Source: an uncultured Prevotellaceae bacterium (GTDB taxonomy: Bacteria > Bacteroidota > Bacteroidia > Bacteroidales > Bacteroidaceae). Taken from it: a stretch of 62,080 nucleotides of DNA. Positions within the stretch are counted from its first letter, which is position 1. Each line of letters starts with the position of its first letter. The stretch spans positions 1 to 62,080 of the forward strand of contig CADBHI010000005.1 in the NCBI GenBank assembly GCA_902794405.1. The letters run 5' to 3'. Both the position numbers and the translations under genes were made by a program. Shown here in pieces: positions 37,421 to 44,609 of the stretch. The notes beneath the pieces are model-generated. The model saw only the letters and a program-made list of their open reading frames with translations. It was not told the origin of the DNA and made no database searches.

Positions 37421-37772
37421 AAGAATCTTCGCCCGCCTTCGTTAAATGTCCCACGGAGTGACCAAACCGTCGTCGTTTACTCCGGCCAAACAACGGTAGT
37501 GCTATCGGCAATAGTAAAGAAGGGTCCTTAACTGAGAAAGTAAAACAAGTTGTTTTACTTCAGTTTAGTCCGGGCAAAGCATGAGTTTATCGGCCATTTA
37601 GTAATGTAAAACAAGTTGTTTTACTTTTTCGTATATCGCTGAATCCCCTGTGTTTATCAGCCTTTCAGCGTGGTTTGGGCAGGGCAAAAAGTGAGGTGAA
37701 GCTTGGTGTAACTTTAGAAATAAGATACACCTCTGTAACAACCTAACAACTAATTAGTTAGACTAAAAAGTG
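37421..37772. other. Intergenic region with several short palindromes
   Basis: No plausible gene is seen. It contains GTTTACTCCGGCCAAAC (about 37475) and GTTTAGTCCGGGCAAA (37563), which are relatives of the 22-bp repeat at 19297-19380. It also holds two copies of an AGTAAAACA/TGTTTTACT hairpin, and CGGCCATTTAG at 37591, which resembles the repeat at 59500-59543. Confidence 0.6.
37539..37626. repeat. Twin AT-rich hairpins
   Basis: GTAAAACAAGTTGTTTTACT occurs at 37540-37559 and, one base different at its left end, at 37606-37625. Each is an 8-9 bp inverted repeat around a 3-base centre. The 66-bp spacing and near identity suggest a duplicated element or a protein-binding pair. Confidence 0.6.
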
Positions 37773-37780
37773 TAACTTTG
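37773..37780 (+). promoter_or_regulatory. Possible -7 element of the second CotH-type gene
   Basis: TAACTTTG, about 130 bp before the ATG at 37910; no convincing -33 partner. It would give a long leader that includes a GTAAGG...CCTTAC hairpin at 37861-37894. Confidence 0.4.
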
Positions 37781-37909
37781 GCTATTTTTTATCATTCAAA
37801 AATGAGAAGAAGTACAGGTGTCGAATCGGGAGAAGGCCACCTGAAAAGAGTGAATCACAAGTAAGGCTTTATTAAACCTTTATTTTTTCCTTACGTCAAA
37901 AGGAATGAC

Positions 37910-39418
37910 ATGGAAAAGAAACGATTTGATAAGGGGTTTTGGCCATTGTGCTGTCTGTTAGCAGCATTCCTCATCACGGCGGCCGATGTGTATGCACAGT
38001 TTGGGGGATTCGGTATGGGAATGCCTGGGATGCCAGACATGGGGAATATGTTCCCCAAGGTGAAGCACACCAAGGTTGAGCAGCTGAAGTCGAACCTGCC
38101 CGTTGTCGCTATTACTACCGATAGCACCCTGAATGCCAGGCAGAAGGTGACGGCACACATGAAAACCGACGGCTACGACGGACCTATCGGCATCAAACTG
38201 CGTGGTAACAGTTCTTTGGGCTTCAACCAGAAGAAATACACCCTTGAAACACGCCTTGAGAATGGCAAGGAACAGGAGGTCAGCCTGTTTGGCATGCCTG
38301 CCCATAGCAAGTGGGTGCTGCTGGCGCCCTACAATGACATCTCGATGATGCGCGACCCACTGGCTTTTGAACTGTGGCGCGAAATGGGGCATTGGGGACC
38401 TCGCACCTGTATGGTGGAACTGGTGATGGATGGTGAATATCATGGCATCTACATCTTTTGCGAAGCTATCAAACGTGGTGCAGAACGGGTCAACCTCGAT
38501 AAGCTGAAAAAGAGCGACATTTCTGGCCGTGACGTAACAGGAGGCTATCTATTGCGTATCGACACCTTCAATGAAGACGATGCCACCTTCACGTCAAAGG
38601 TGCCTGGCATCGGGGAAGGCTCTATGAGCAGCGAGGTGATCTGGTCGTGTATCTATCCCAAGAAGAGTAAGCTGCAACCTGAGCAGTTTGCCTATATACA
38701 GAACTTTGTCGATTCGATGGAGCTGGCCATACAGTCAGAAGATTTTATGGACCCGGAGAAAGGCTATGCCCACTATATCGATGTGCCTTCGTTCGTTGAC
38801 TATTTTATTCACACCGAGCTAAGCCTGAATGCCGACGGCTTTAAGCGGAGCGCCTATTTCTATAAGGAAAAACTACACAAGGACGGGACGGGAGGTAAGA
38901 TGCAGGCTGGACCTGTATGGGACTATAACCTTGCCTATGGCAACTGCAATTTTGCCAATGCCAACAATTTGGAGGCATGGTGCTTTGAGGGCAGCAGCAA
39001 CAACCCGACCCCAGCCCTATGGCAGCGACTGCTTCAAGACCCAAAGTTCAGAAAGGCCGTCAAACTCCGCTATCAGGAGTTGCGCAAGGGCACACTCAGT
39101 ACCCAACATATCAATGAATTCATAGACCGTCAGGCGGAATTGTTGGCACAGTCCAAGGACCGTCACTTTAAGGAGTATCCTGAACTGCTGAGCGAAGACG
39201 GATTCAGCCCATCGGCTATGTTCGCTGCCTATCGCGTCAGTTCCTATGAAGAGGAAATCGCCGTACTGAAAAAATGGATCTCCGACCGTCTGGCTTTTCT
39301 CGATAAAAACATCGAGCGTTTCGACAAAGACTGGGAACCCCGCATTCAGGAACCCGTGGAAAGGAAGATGCAGTTTCCGCAATTCCCTGGCGGCATCATG
39401 CCATTCCCAGGTTTTTAA
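37910..39418 (+). CDS. CotH kinase-family secreted protein
   Basis: 502 residues with a signal peptide (LLAAFLITAADVYA). CotH-type blocks: GPIGIKLRGNSSLGFNQKKYTLETR, WVLLAPYNDISMMRDPLAFEL, GEYHGIYIFCEAIKRG, GGYLLRIDTF, and AGPVWDYNLAYGN with the metal-binding Asp region. CotH proteins are atypical protein kinases; the target is unknown. A Gly/Met/Phe/Pro-rich stretch follows the signal peptide (FGGFGMGMPGMPDMGNMFP), and a similar one forms the extreme C-terminus (MQFPQFPGGIMPFPGF). Unrelated neighbours, single-gene unit, ends 6 bp before a bidirectional terminator. Confidence 0.83.
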   Translation: MEKKRFDKGFWPLCCLLAAFLITAADVYAQFGGFGMGMPGMPDMGNMFPKVKHTKVEQLKSNLPVVAITTDSTLNARQKVTAHMKTDGYDGPIGIKLRGNSSLGFNQKKYTLETRLENGKEQEVSLFGMPAHSKWVLLAPYNDISMMRDPLAFELWREMGHWGPRTCMVELVMDGEYHGIYIFCEAIKRGAERVNLDKLKKSDISGRDVTGGYLLRIDTFNEDDATFTSKVPGIGEGSMSSEVIWSCIYPKKSKLQPEQFAYIQNFVDSMELAIQSEDFMDPEKGYAHYIDVPSFVDYFIHTELSLNADGFKRSAYFYKEKLHKDGTGGKMQAGPVWDYNLAYGNCNFANANNLEAWCFEGSSNNPTPALWQRLLQDPKFRKAVKLRYQELRKGTLSTQHINEFIDRQAELLAQSKDRHFKEYPELLSEDGFSPSAMFAAYRVSSYEEEIAVLKKWISDRLAFLDKNIERFDKDWEPRIQEPVERKMQFPQFPGGIMPFPGF

Positions 39419-39424
39419 TAAGAC

Positions 39425-39460
39425 AAAGGCCGGACGATGCGTTAACATCATCCGGCCTTT
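39425..39460. terminator. Bidirectional terminator between the CotH-type gene and ssrA
   Basis: AAAGGCCGGACGATG (39425-39439), six-base loop, CATCATCCGGCCTTT (39446-39460): a 15-bp stem with one G-T pair and a short T-run on the + side and AAAGG...CCTTTGT on the other. It can end transcripts from both convergent genes. Confidence 0.85.
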
Positions 39461-39462
39461 TA

Positions 39463-39861
39463 GGTGGAAGTGCGGAGAATCGAACTCCGGTCCGCACAAG
39501 GAAACCATACGCTTTCTACATGCTTATCTCAGCCTTCATTTTCGTGATGCAGCAAGACCTGAGCCACCAACTGCACCCTTATCCTCTAAAGTTTCATCCG
39601 ACCGCCGAGGCTCAGCCTGACTATTTCCGATTTAACCTGCGCCGCTTGATCTCTGGATTCGGAACAACATCCTCGGAGCGACGTCTCGTTCTGTCACCTT
39701 GTGACGGAATTAAGCTCATAATCTACTGTGCTTCGATTAAGCAGCGAGAGCATACTCATTGTTGCCAATTAAATTTCCGACCGACTTGTTTATGGAGAAC
39801 ACAGTCTTCACTCCGCATGCTTACGTACCATTTCAGCCTGCCGTCAAATCCAGTCACCCCC
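39463..39861 (-). ncRNA. ssrA: tmRNA (transfer-messenger RNA)
   Basis: About 399 nt. The 5' end GGGGGTG and the 3' end CACTTCC pair as a 7-bp acceptor stem; the T-arm GGAGTTCGATTCTCC precedes the 3' end ACC, with the final A of CCA not encoded. The start GGGGGTGACTGGATTTGACGG is typical. The tag reading frame on the minus strand (GGC AAC AAT GAG TAT GCT CTC GCT GCT TAA) encodes GNNEYALAA, a normal ALAA degradation tag. It rescues ribosomes stalled on broken mRNA. It has its own promoter and the shared terminator. Confidence 0.94.
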
Positions 39862-39874
39862 ATGGTAGTGGCTG

Positions 39875-39882
39875 CAAAGGTA
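39875..39882 (-). promoter_or_regulatory. -7 promoter element of ssrA
   Basis: TACCTTTG on the minus strand, 13 bp upstream of the predicted mature 5' end, consistent with a short 5' leader removed by RNase P. Confidence 0.7.
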
Positions 39883-39893
39883 CGAAAAATTAA

Positions 39894-39979
39894 TGAAGGT
39901 GAAGGGTGAAGGGTGAAGAATTTGCTTACAGCGTGATATTTTTAACGTTTTTATACTCTTCACCCCTCACTTTTCACTA
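39894..39979. repeat. Two heptamer arrays in inverted orientation between ssrA and rhaA
   Basis: Units TGAAGGT, GAAGGGT, GAAGGGT, GAAGAAT at 39894-39921, and ACTCTTC, ACCCCTC, ACTTTTC at 39955-39975, the reverse-complement type. GGGTGAAGA and TCTTCACCC can pair as a hairpin behind rhaA. Confidence 0.6.
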
Positions 39980-41230
39980 TGCTCGCTTTGAGGTGACATC
40001 CTTCTCGTACTGCTGGATGGCAGCGATGAACTCCTCGCCGACAGGCACGTTGTTCTTCAGGTTGAAGTAGTCGTAGACGGCGCCAAAAGGCATCGACTTA
40101 GCCTCTTCCATCAGGGCGAGACGCTCGAAGAACTGACCGTTGTCCTCATACTCACGCAGCTTCTGCTTCGGCTCAAGCATAGCCTGAAGAATGCACTTCT
40201 GGGTAGCGCGCGAACCTATAATATATGCACCGATACGGTTGATGGAGGCATCGAAATAGTCAAGGCCGACATGAGCGCGGTCGAGGGCGTCGCTGCGGAC
40301 AAGCTCCTTGAAGAGGTCAAGCGTCTGGTCGTTCATGATGGTCACGTGGTCGGAGTCCCAGCGTACGGGACGGCTGACGTGGAGCATCAATTCGGGCACA
40401 TACATCAGCAGCGTGCTAACAAAGTCGCTGACATTTTCAGTAGGCTCGTAGTGGCCAGTGTCGAGGGTGTAGATGCACTTGCGGGTAGCACAATAAGCGG
40501 TGTAGAAGTCGTGGGAGCCAACGGTGTAGCTTTCCAATCCAATGCCGAAGAGCTTGGCCTCGAAGCAGTTCTTCACCCAGTCAAGCTTCTCTTCCATGAT
40601 CTCATCGAGCGAAGCAGCAAGCAGTTCGCGGTACTTCTTACGCTGCACGGGAATGTCCTTCATACCGTCGTGTACCCAGATGTTCATGATACAGGGGTCG
40701 TTCTGAGCCTTACCCATCGCGTCGGCAATCTTACGGCAACGCTTGGTATGCTCAATCCAGAAGTCGCGGATGCCCTTGTCAGGGTTAGCCAGCGAGAGGT
40801 CGCCAGACTTGGGGTGTGAGAACGAGGTGGAGTTGAAGTCGAGCTTCATGTTGTTCTCCTTGGCCCAGTCAATCCAGCTCTGGAAATGCTCAGGGCCGCA
40901 CTGGTCACGGTCGACGAACTTGCCACCGAAGTCACCATAGATCTCGTGGAGATTCAGACGGTGGTTGCCACCAAGCAACGTCTTCACAAACTCAATGTCC
41001 TGACGCACCTCGTCAATGTTGCGGGCACGGCCAGGGTAGTTGCCAGTAGTCTGGATGCCGCCGCTCAAGGCCTCGTTGCGCTCGAAGCCAACGACGTCGT
41101 CGGTCTGCCAGCAGTGGAGTGAGAGCTGCTGTTTCTGGAGCTGGTCAAGTACTGCGTCGGTATCGACGCCAATGGCTGCATAGCGGTCTTTCGCCACCGC
41201 ATAAGCCTGTTCAATCAGATTTGCTTTCAT
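39977..41230 (-). CDS. rhaA: L-rhamnose isomerase
   Basis: 417 residues, full family length. It interconverts L-rhamnose and L-rhamnulose with divalent metal in the cytoplasm. Recognisable blocks include LSLHCWQTDDVVGFE, GGIQTTGNYPGRARN, LNLHEIYGDFGG, DFNSTSFSHPKSGDLSLANPD, NIWVHDGMKD, LDTGHYEPTENVSDF and RWDSDHV, which carry the metal and sugar ligands of RhaA. The rhamnulokinase gene lies upstream on the same strand, separated by a 598-bp repeat-rich gap. No TAnnTTTG box is seen directly before rhaA, so it may be read from the rhaB promoter. No rhamnulose-phosphate aldolase gene is in the window. Confidence 0.96.
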   Translation of the reverse strand: MKANLIEQAYAVAKDRYAAIGVDTDAVLDQLQKQQLSLHCWQTDDVVGFERNEALSGGIQTTGNYPGRARNIDEVRQDIEFVKTLLGGNHRLNLHEIYGDFGGKFVDRDQCGPEHFQSWIDWAKENNMKLDFNSTSFSHPKSGDLSLANPDKGIRDFWIEHTKRCRKIADAMGKAQNDPCIMNIWVHDGMKDIPVQRKKYRELLAASLDEIMEEKLDWVKNCFEAKLFGIGLESYTVGSHDFYTAYCATRKCIYTLDTGHYEPTENVSDFVSTLLMYVPELMLHVSRPVRWDSDHVTIMNDQTLDLFKELVRSDALDRAHVGLDYFDASINRIGAYIIGSRATQKCILQAMLEPKQKLREYEDNGQFFERLALMEEAKSMPFGAVYDYFNLKNNVPVGEEFIAAIQQYEKDVTSKRA

Positions 41231-41340
41231 AAACTTAAATTGTTATTATTATGCTTATATGTATTATTTCCTACTTTGAACCTTAAATCTTAAGCCCACT
41301 TTATAAAGTCGCCCTTGCTGCATCGCACTATACGCAGCCG

Positions 41341-41565
41341 CTCCTCTCCCTTGTAGGATAGTCCCCGAAGTTCTCCCCTCCCTTGTAGGATAGTCTCCGA
41401 AGTTCTCCCCTCCCCTTGTAGGATAGTCCCCGAAGTTCTCCCCTCCCTTGTAGGATAGTCTCCGAAGTTCTCCCCTCCCTTGTAGGATAGTCCCCGAAGT
41501 TCTCCCCTCCCTTGTAGGATAGTCTCCGAAATTCTCCCCTCCCTTGTAGGATAGTCCCCGAAGTT
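41341..41565. repeat. 32-bp tandem array with alternating units
   Basis: Seven direct units, each CTCCCCTCCC-TTGTAGGATA-GTCCCCGAAG-TT or its variant. Units 1, 3, 5 and 7 read GTCCCCG, and units 2, 4 and 6 read GTCTCCG. This gives a 64-bp higher-order period. Unit 3 has one extra C and the first unit one T. There are no spacers between units, so this is not a CRISPR array. Confidence 0.88.
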
Positions 41566-41604
41566 CTCCCCTCCCCTTCGAAGGGGAGGGGTTGGGGGTG
41601 GGGT
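41566..41604. repeat. GC-rich palindrome ending the 32-bp array
   Basis: The eighth unit diverges after CTCCCCTCCCC into TTCGAAGGGGAGGGG, a perfect hairpin, followed by TTGGGGGTGGGGTC. It is a typical member of the dispersed palindrome family and may be the source of the array. Confidence 0.75.
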
Positions 41605-41699
41605 CAGTAACTTTTTCGCTGAAAGGATATTCTTGATTGTGCAAACGGCCGCTCGGCGACGATAGGAGACGCTTGCCAGAGCAAGAAAGCCGAGTCCAT

Positions 41700-41748
41700 A
41701 CCCCGCCCCGCCCTTCGGGCACCCCGCCCCTTAAGGGGTGGGGAGTGG
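41700..41748. repeat. GC-rich palindrome block
   Basis: GCCCTTCGGGC and CCCCTTAAGGGG hairpins in a run of CCCCG repeats, ending TGGGGAGTGG. The last part is shared with the FKP linker repeat. Confidence 0.65.
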
Positions 41749-41828
41749 CTGCGCATTGTTTTTCAGCGATTATCGTCATTGTAGGACTAATTATTGTGAG
41801 AGATTTCTGAGAATTTAAGGTTCCAAAT

Positions 41829-43379
41829 TCACTTCTTGTTTACTATCGATAAGAATTTCTCGTAGGCGGCATCCCAGTCTGCCTCGTCCTGCGGCTCATA
41901 GCGCACGAGTTCAATGCTGTTGGCGATGATTTGGCGCATCTGCCAGACATCCTTCACCTGTCTGGCAGCCTTGGCCTGGAGCATGATGTTGCCAATGGCG
42001 GTGCACTCCTGCGGGCCGGCAAGGACGGTGGCACCTGTGGAGTTGGCGGTGAACTGGTTCAGGTACTTATTGAGCGAGCCGCCACCAATGATATGGAGCG
42101 TTTCCAATTTGAAGGGTGCAAATTCCTGTAGCCAGTCGAAGACCTGACGATAGCGGAGAGCGAGAGAGTCGAAGATGCAGCGGCAAATCTCGGCGGGTGT
42201 CTCAGGCACAACCTGGTTAGTGTCGCGACAGTATTGCTGAATAGCCTCAATCATGCTTGTCGGAGCGGCGAATGCCTGGTCATCGGGATTGATAAGGCTT
42301 CGGAACGGCTCGACGGTCATGGCCGAGGACTGCAACACAGCGTGGGAGAGAGCCCCCCCTACTGCCCCCGAGGGGGCTTCATTGCCCTGTTGGACATTTG
42401 TGTCCCCCTCGGGGGACGACAGGGGGGCTTTCTGCCACTCCTGTCGGCAGCGCTCATAGAGCCACATGCCGCAGATGTTCTTCAAGAAGCGGGTGGTACC
42501 CTCAATGCCCCCCTCGTTGGTAAAGTTGCGCTCATAGCTGAGGTCGCTGATGACAGCATCGGTGGTCTCGATACCCATGAGACTCCACGTACCACTTGAG
42601 AGGTAGGCGAACTTCTCGTCCTTGGCAGGCACGGCAGCAACGGCCGAGCCAGTGTCGTGACCTGCAACGGCCACGACGGGAACAGGGCCAAGTCCCGTAA
42701 GACGTTGCACCTCGTCAGTCAGCACGCCTACCACAGTACCTGGCTGCACCATCTTACCGAACTTGCTCCGCGAAAGTCCCAACGAAGCGAGCAGCCTTTC
42801 GTCCAACTGTTTGGTACGCGGGTCTAAGAGCTGCGAGGTCGAGGCAATGGTATATTCGCACACCTCGTTGCCCGTCAGCATCCAGCTCAGAGCATCGGGC
42901 ACGAACAGAATCTTCGAAGCATTTAGGAAGGCGGCATTCTGCTCACGCTTCATAGCGTAGAGCTGGAAGATGCTGTTGAAGTTCATGAACTGGATGCCGG
43001 TGATGTCGTAGACTTCACGTCGGGAAACGACGTGACGCAGGTAGTCGTCCATCGCGTCAAAAGTTATAGGATCGCGATAGGCGCGCGGGTTCCTTAATAT
43101 AGCACCGTCATTGCCAATAAAGACGAAGTCGACACCCCAGGTGTCGATTCCGATGGAGGTAATCTCCAGACCACGACGTGCCACCTCCTTCAGTCCCTTG
43201 ATAATCTCGAAGTAGAGAGCGTAGATATCCCAATAGTAATGTCCACCCTGCTCAATGAGGTTGTTGGGGAATCGTGTTACTTCCTCTAATTCGAATTTGC
43301 CGTCGTTGATACTGCCAATAATGGTGCGACCGCTGGTAGCCCCTAAGTCAACGGCAAAGAAGTACTTTTTCTGTTCCAT
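41829..43379 (-). CDS. rhaB: Rhamnulokinase with a repeat-derived insert
   Basis: 516 residues from ATG 43379 (MEQKKYFFAVDLGATSGRTIIG). The longer frame to 43454 starts upstream of the -7 element. FGGY-type sugar kinase: N-terminal ATP loop DLGATSGR, GIDTWGVDFVFIG, VAGHDTGSAVAAVP, YLSSGTWSLMGIE, and the C-terminal IIGGGSLNKYLNQFTAN. It phosphorylates L-rhamnulose for rhaA's pathway. About 30 extra residues (APLSSPEGDTNV...EAPSGAVGGALS) between EWQK and HAVLQSS come from nested GC palindromes at 42351-42429. They leave the frame open and interrupt a region where relatives are short. Confidence 0.94.
   Translation of the reverse strand: MEQKKYFFAVDLGATSGRTIIGSINDGKFELEEVTRFPNNLIEQGGHYYWDIYALYFEIIKGLKEVARRGLEITSIGIDTWGVDFVFIGNDGAILRNPRAYRDPITFDAMDDYLRHVVSRREVYDITGIQFMNFNSIFQLYAMKREQNAAFLNASKILFVPDALSWMLTGNEVCEYTIASTSQLLDPRTKQLDERLLASLGLSRSKFGKMVQPGTVVGVLTDEVQRLTGLGPVPVVAVAGHDTGSAVAAVPAKDEKFAYLSSGTWSLMGIETTDAVISDLSYERNFTNEGGIEGTTRFLKNICGMWLYERCRQEWQKAPLSSPEGDTNVQQGNEAPSGAVGGALSHAVLQSSAMTVEPFRSLINPDDQAFAAPTSMIEAIQQYCRDTNQVVPETPAEICRCIFDSLALRYRQVFDWLQEFAPFKLETLHIIGGGSLNKYLNQFTANSTGATVLAGPQECTAIGNIMLQAKAARQVKDVWQMRQIIANSIELVRYEPQDEADWDAAYEKFLSIVNKK
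42351..42429. repeat. Nested GC palindromes inside rhaB
   Basis: The outer arms AGCCCCCC (from 42351) and GGGGGGCT (to 42429) enclose two smaller hairpins, GCCCCCGAGGGGGC (42364-42377) and GTCCCCCTCGGGGGAC (42402-42417). All are translated in frame. Confidence 0.75.
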
Positions 43380-43419
43380 GATTGCGTAGCGTAAATAAGG
43401 TTTTAAGTCTTTACGCTTG

Positions 43420-43427
43420 CAAAGGTA
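43420..43427 (-). promoter_or_regulatory. -7 promoter element of rhaB
   Basis: TACCTTTG on the minus strand, 40 bp before the ATG at 43379, and downstream of the start of the longest frame. Confidence 0.7.
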
Positions 43428-43499
43428 CAAAATATGAGCCCTCATCAGCATCATATTTTGATTTTATCACTTGTATTTTTGATTTACAGGTTACAGGGG

Positions 43500-44552
43500 T
43501 TACCTGAAGGAGTCAGTCAGCAGTTTGATTTCTATTTGTGGACTGATACGCTCGTACAATATATTATATACAGCATCGAGGATGGGCATGTTGACATGCC
43601 AGTGGCGGTTGATGTCCTTCATGCATTTGGTGCCGAAGAACCCTTCGGCTATCATTTCCATCTCAATCTGAGCCGACTTTACCGAATATCCCTTGCCTAT
43701 CATAGTGCCGAAGGTACGGTTACGCGAGAAATTGGAGTAACCTGTTACCAACAGGTCGCCAAGATAGACAGAATCGTAGGGATTGCGGTCTATGGGGTGC
43801 ACAGCCGTGAGGAAACGGCTCATTTCCTGTACGGCGTTGGCCATGAGCACGGCCTGGAAATTATCGCCGTACTTCAAGCCTGTGCAGATGCCGGCTGCAA
43901 TGGCGTAGACATTCTTCAATACCGAGGAATACTCTATGCCGATTACATCATCGGAGGTCTTGGTCTTGATAAAGTCGCTGTTCAGCACACTGGCAAAGGC
44001 TCGTGCTTTCTCAACGTCGGCACATCCCACCGTCAGGTAGCTAAGACGCTCCAGCGCCACCTCTTCTGCATGTGACGGTCCTCCTAAGCAGGCCAAGTTC
44101 TCGTGAGGTACATCATAGACCTGATGGAAATACTCTGAACAAATGAGGTTCTCGTCAGGAACGATACCCTTGATGGCTGTGACGATGAACTTATCCTTGA
44201 TACGCGTCTTGAGTTTCTTCAAATGGTTTTTCAAGTAAGGCGACGGCGTCACGAATACCAGTGTATCGTAAGCCTGGGCAATGCGGTTGATGTCGTTCTC
44301 GAAATGAATCTCAGACGTGTCGAAATGAACGCTGGTCAGATAGCGGGGATTATGGCCCATGCGACGAAAATCGTCAATCTGGTCGTCACGGCGCATATAC
44401 CAGCCGATGTGGTGCGTGTGCTGCACCACAATCTTGGCAATGGCTGTTGCCCAACTTCCGCCGCCAATGATGGCTATACGACCGCAAAGCCCACCCAAGC
44501 CCTCCCCAAGGGAGGGATGTAAATTACTTGAACTATATACATTATCGTTCAT
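43500..44552 (-). CDS. gpsA: Glycerol-3-phosphate dehydrogenase, NAD(P)+, with repeat-derived N-terminus
   Basis: 350 residues. It makes glycerol-3-phosphate for phospholipids. The Rossmann loop IAIIGGGSWATAIAK begins only at residue 26; most relatives start a few residues before it. TAIKGIVPDE, GGPSHAEEVA, SVLKNVYAIAAGICTGLKYGDN and TGYSNFSRNRTFG are the dehydrogenase blocks. Residues about 12-23 (HPSLGEGLGGLC) are encoded by a GC palindrome. There is no ATG between that repeat and the fold, so translation must read through it. It follows lysS by 57 bp and is probably co-transcribed. Confidence 0.92.
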   Translation of the reverse strand: MNDNVYSSSNLHPSLGEGLGGLCGRIAIIGGGSWATAIAKIVVQHTHHIGWYMRRDDQIDDFRRMGHNPRYLTSVHFDTSEIHFENDINRIAQAYDTLVFVTPSPYLKNHLKKLKTRIKDKFIVTAIKGIVPDENLICSEYFHQVYDVPHENLACLGGPSHAEEVALERLSYLTVGCADVEKARAFASVLNSDFIKTKTSDDVIGIEYSSVLKNVYAIAAGICTGLKYGDNFQAVLMANAVQEMSRFLTAVHPIDRNPYDSVYLGDLLVTGYSNFSRNRTFGTMIGKGYSVKSAQIEMEMIAEGFFGTKCMKDINRHWHVNMPILDAVYNILYERISPQIEIKLLTDSFR

Positions 44553-44607
44553 GTTCTCTTGTTTTGGTATCTGAACACCCCTCCCTTGGGGAGGGCTTGG
44601 GTGGGCT
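44488..44607. repeat. Perfect 29-bp inverted repeat pair at gpsA/lysS
   Basis: Copy 1 at 44488-44516 (AGCCCACCCAAGCCC then TCCCCAAGGGAGGG) lies within the gpsA N-terminus. Copy 2 at 44579-44607 is its exact reverse complement and ends 2 bp before the lysS stop codon. Each copy is itself a hairpin (CCCTCCC TT GGGGAGGG) with a tail. The two are 62 bp apart. Confidence 0.88.
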
Positions 44608-44609
44608 TA

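Larger units (their letters stand above)
41231..41828. other. Repeat-filled gap between rhaB and rhaA
   Basis: No credible gene. From rhaA outward: an AT-rich leader (41231-41340), a 32-bp tandem array (41341-41565), a GC-rich hairpin (41566-41604), unique sequence, a second GC-rich palindrome block (41700-41748) and a short spacer to the rhaB stop. An open frame on the minus strand (41264-41779) is only translated repeat. Confidence 0.7.

Noticed and set aside
41341-41565. Possible CRISPR array
   Set aside because: The 32-bp units are contiguous with no unique spacers, and no cas genes are present. It is a simple tandem array derived from a palindrome.
41264-41779. Open frame of 171 codons on the minus strand
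   Set aside because: It is a translation of the 32-bp array and flanking palindromes, with repeated residues that follow the DNA repeat and no recognisable domain.
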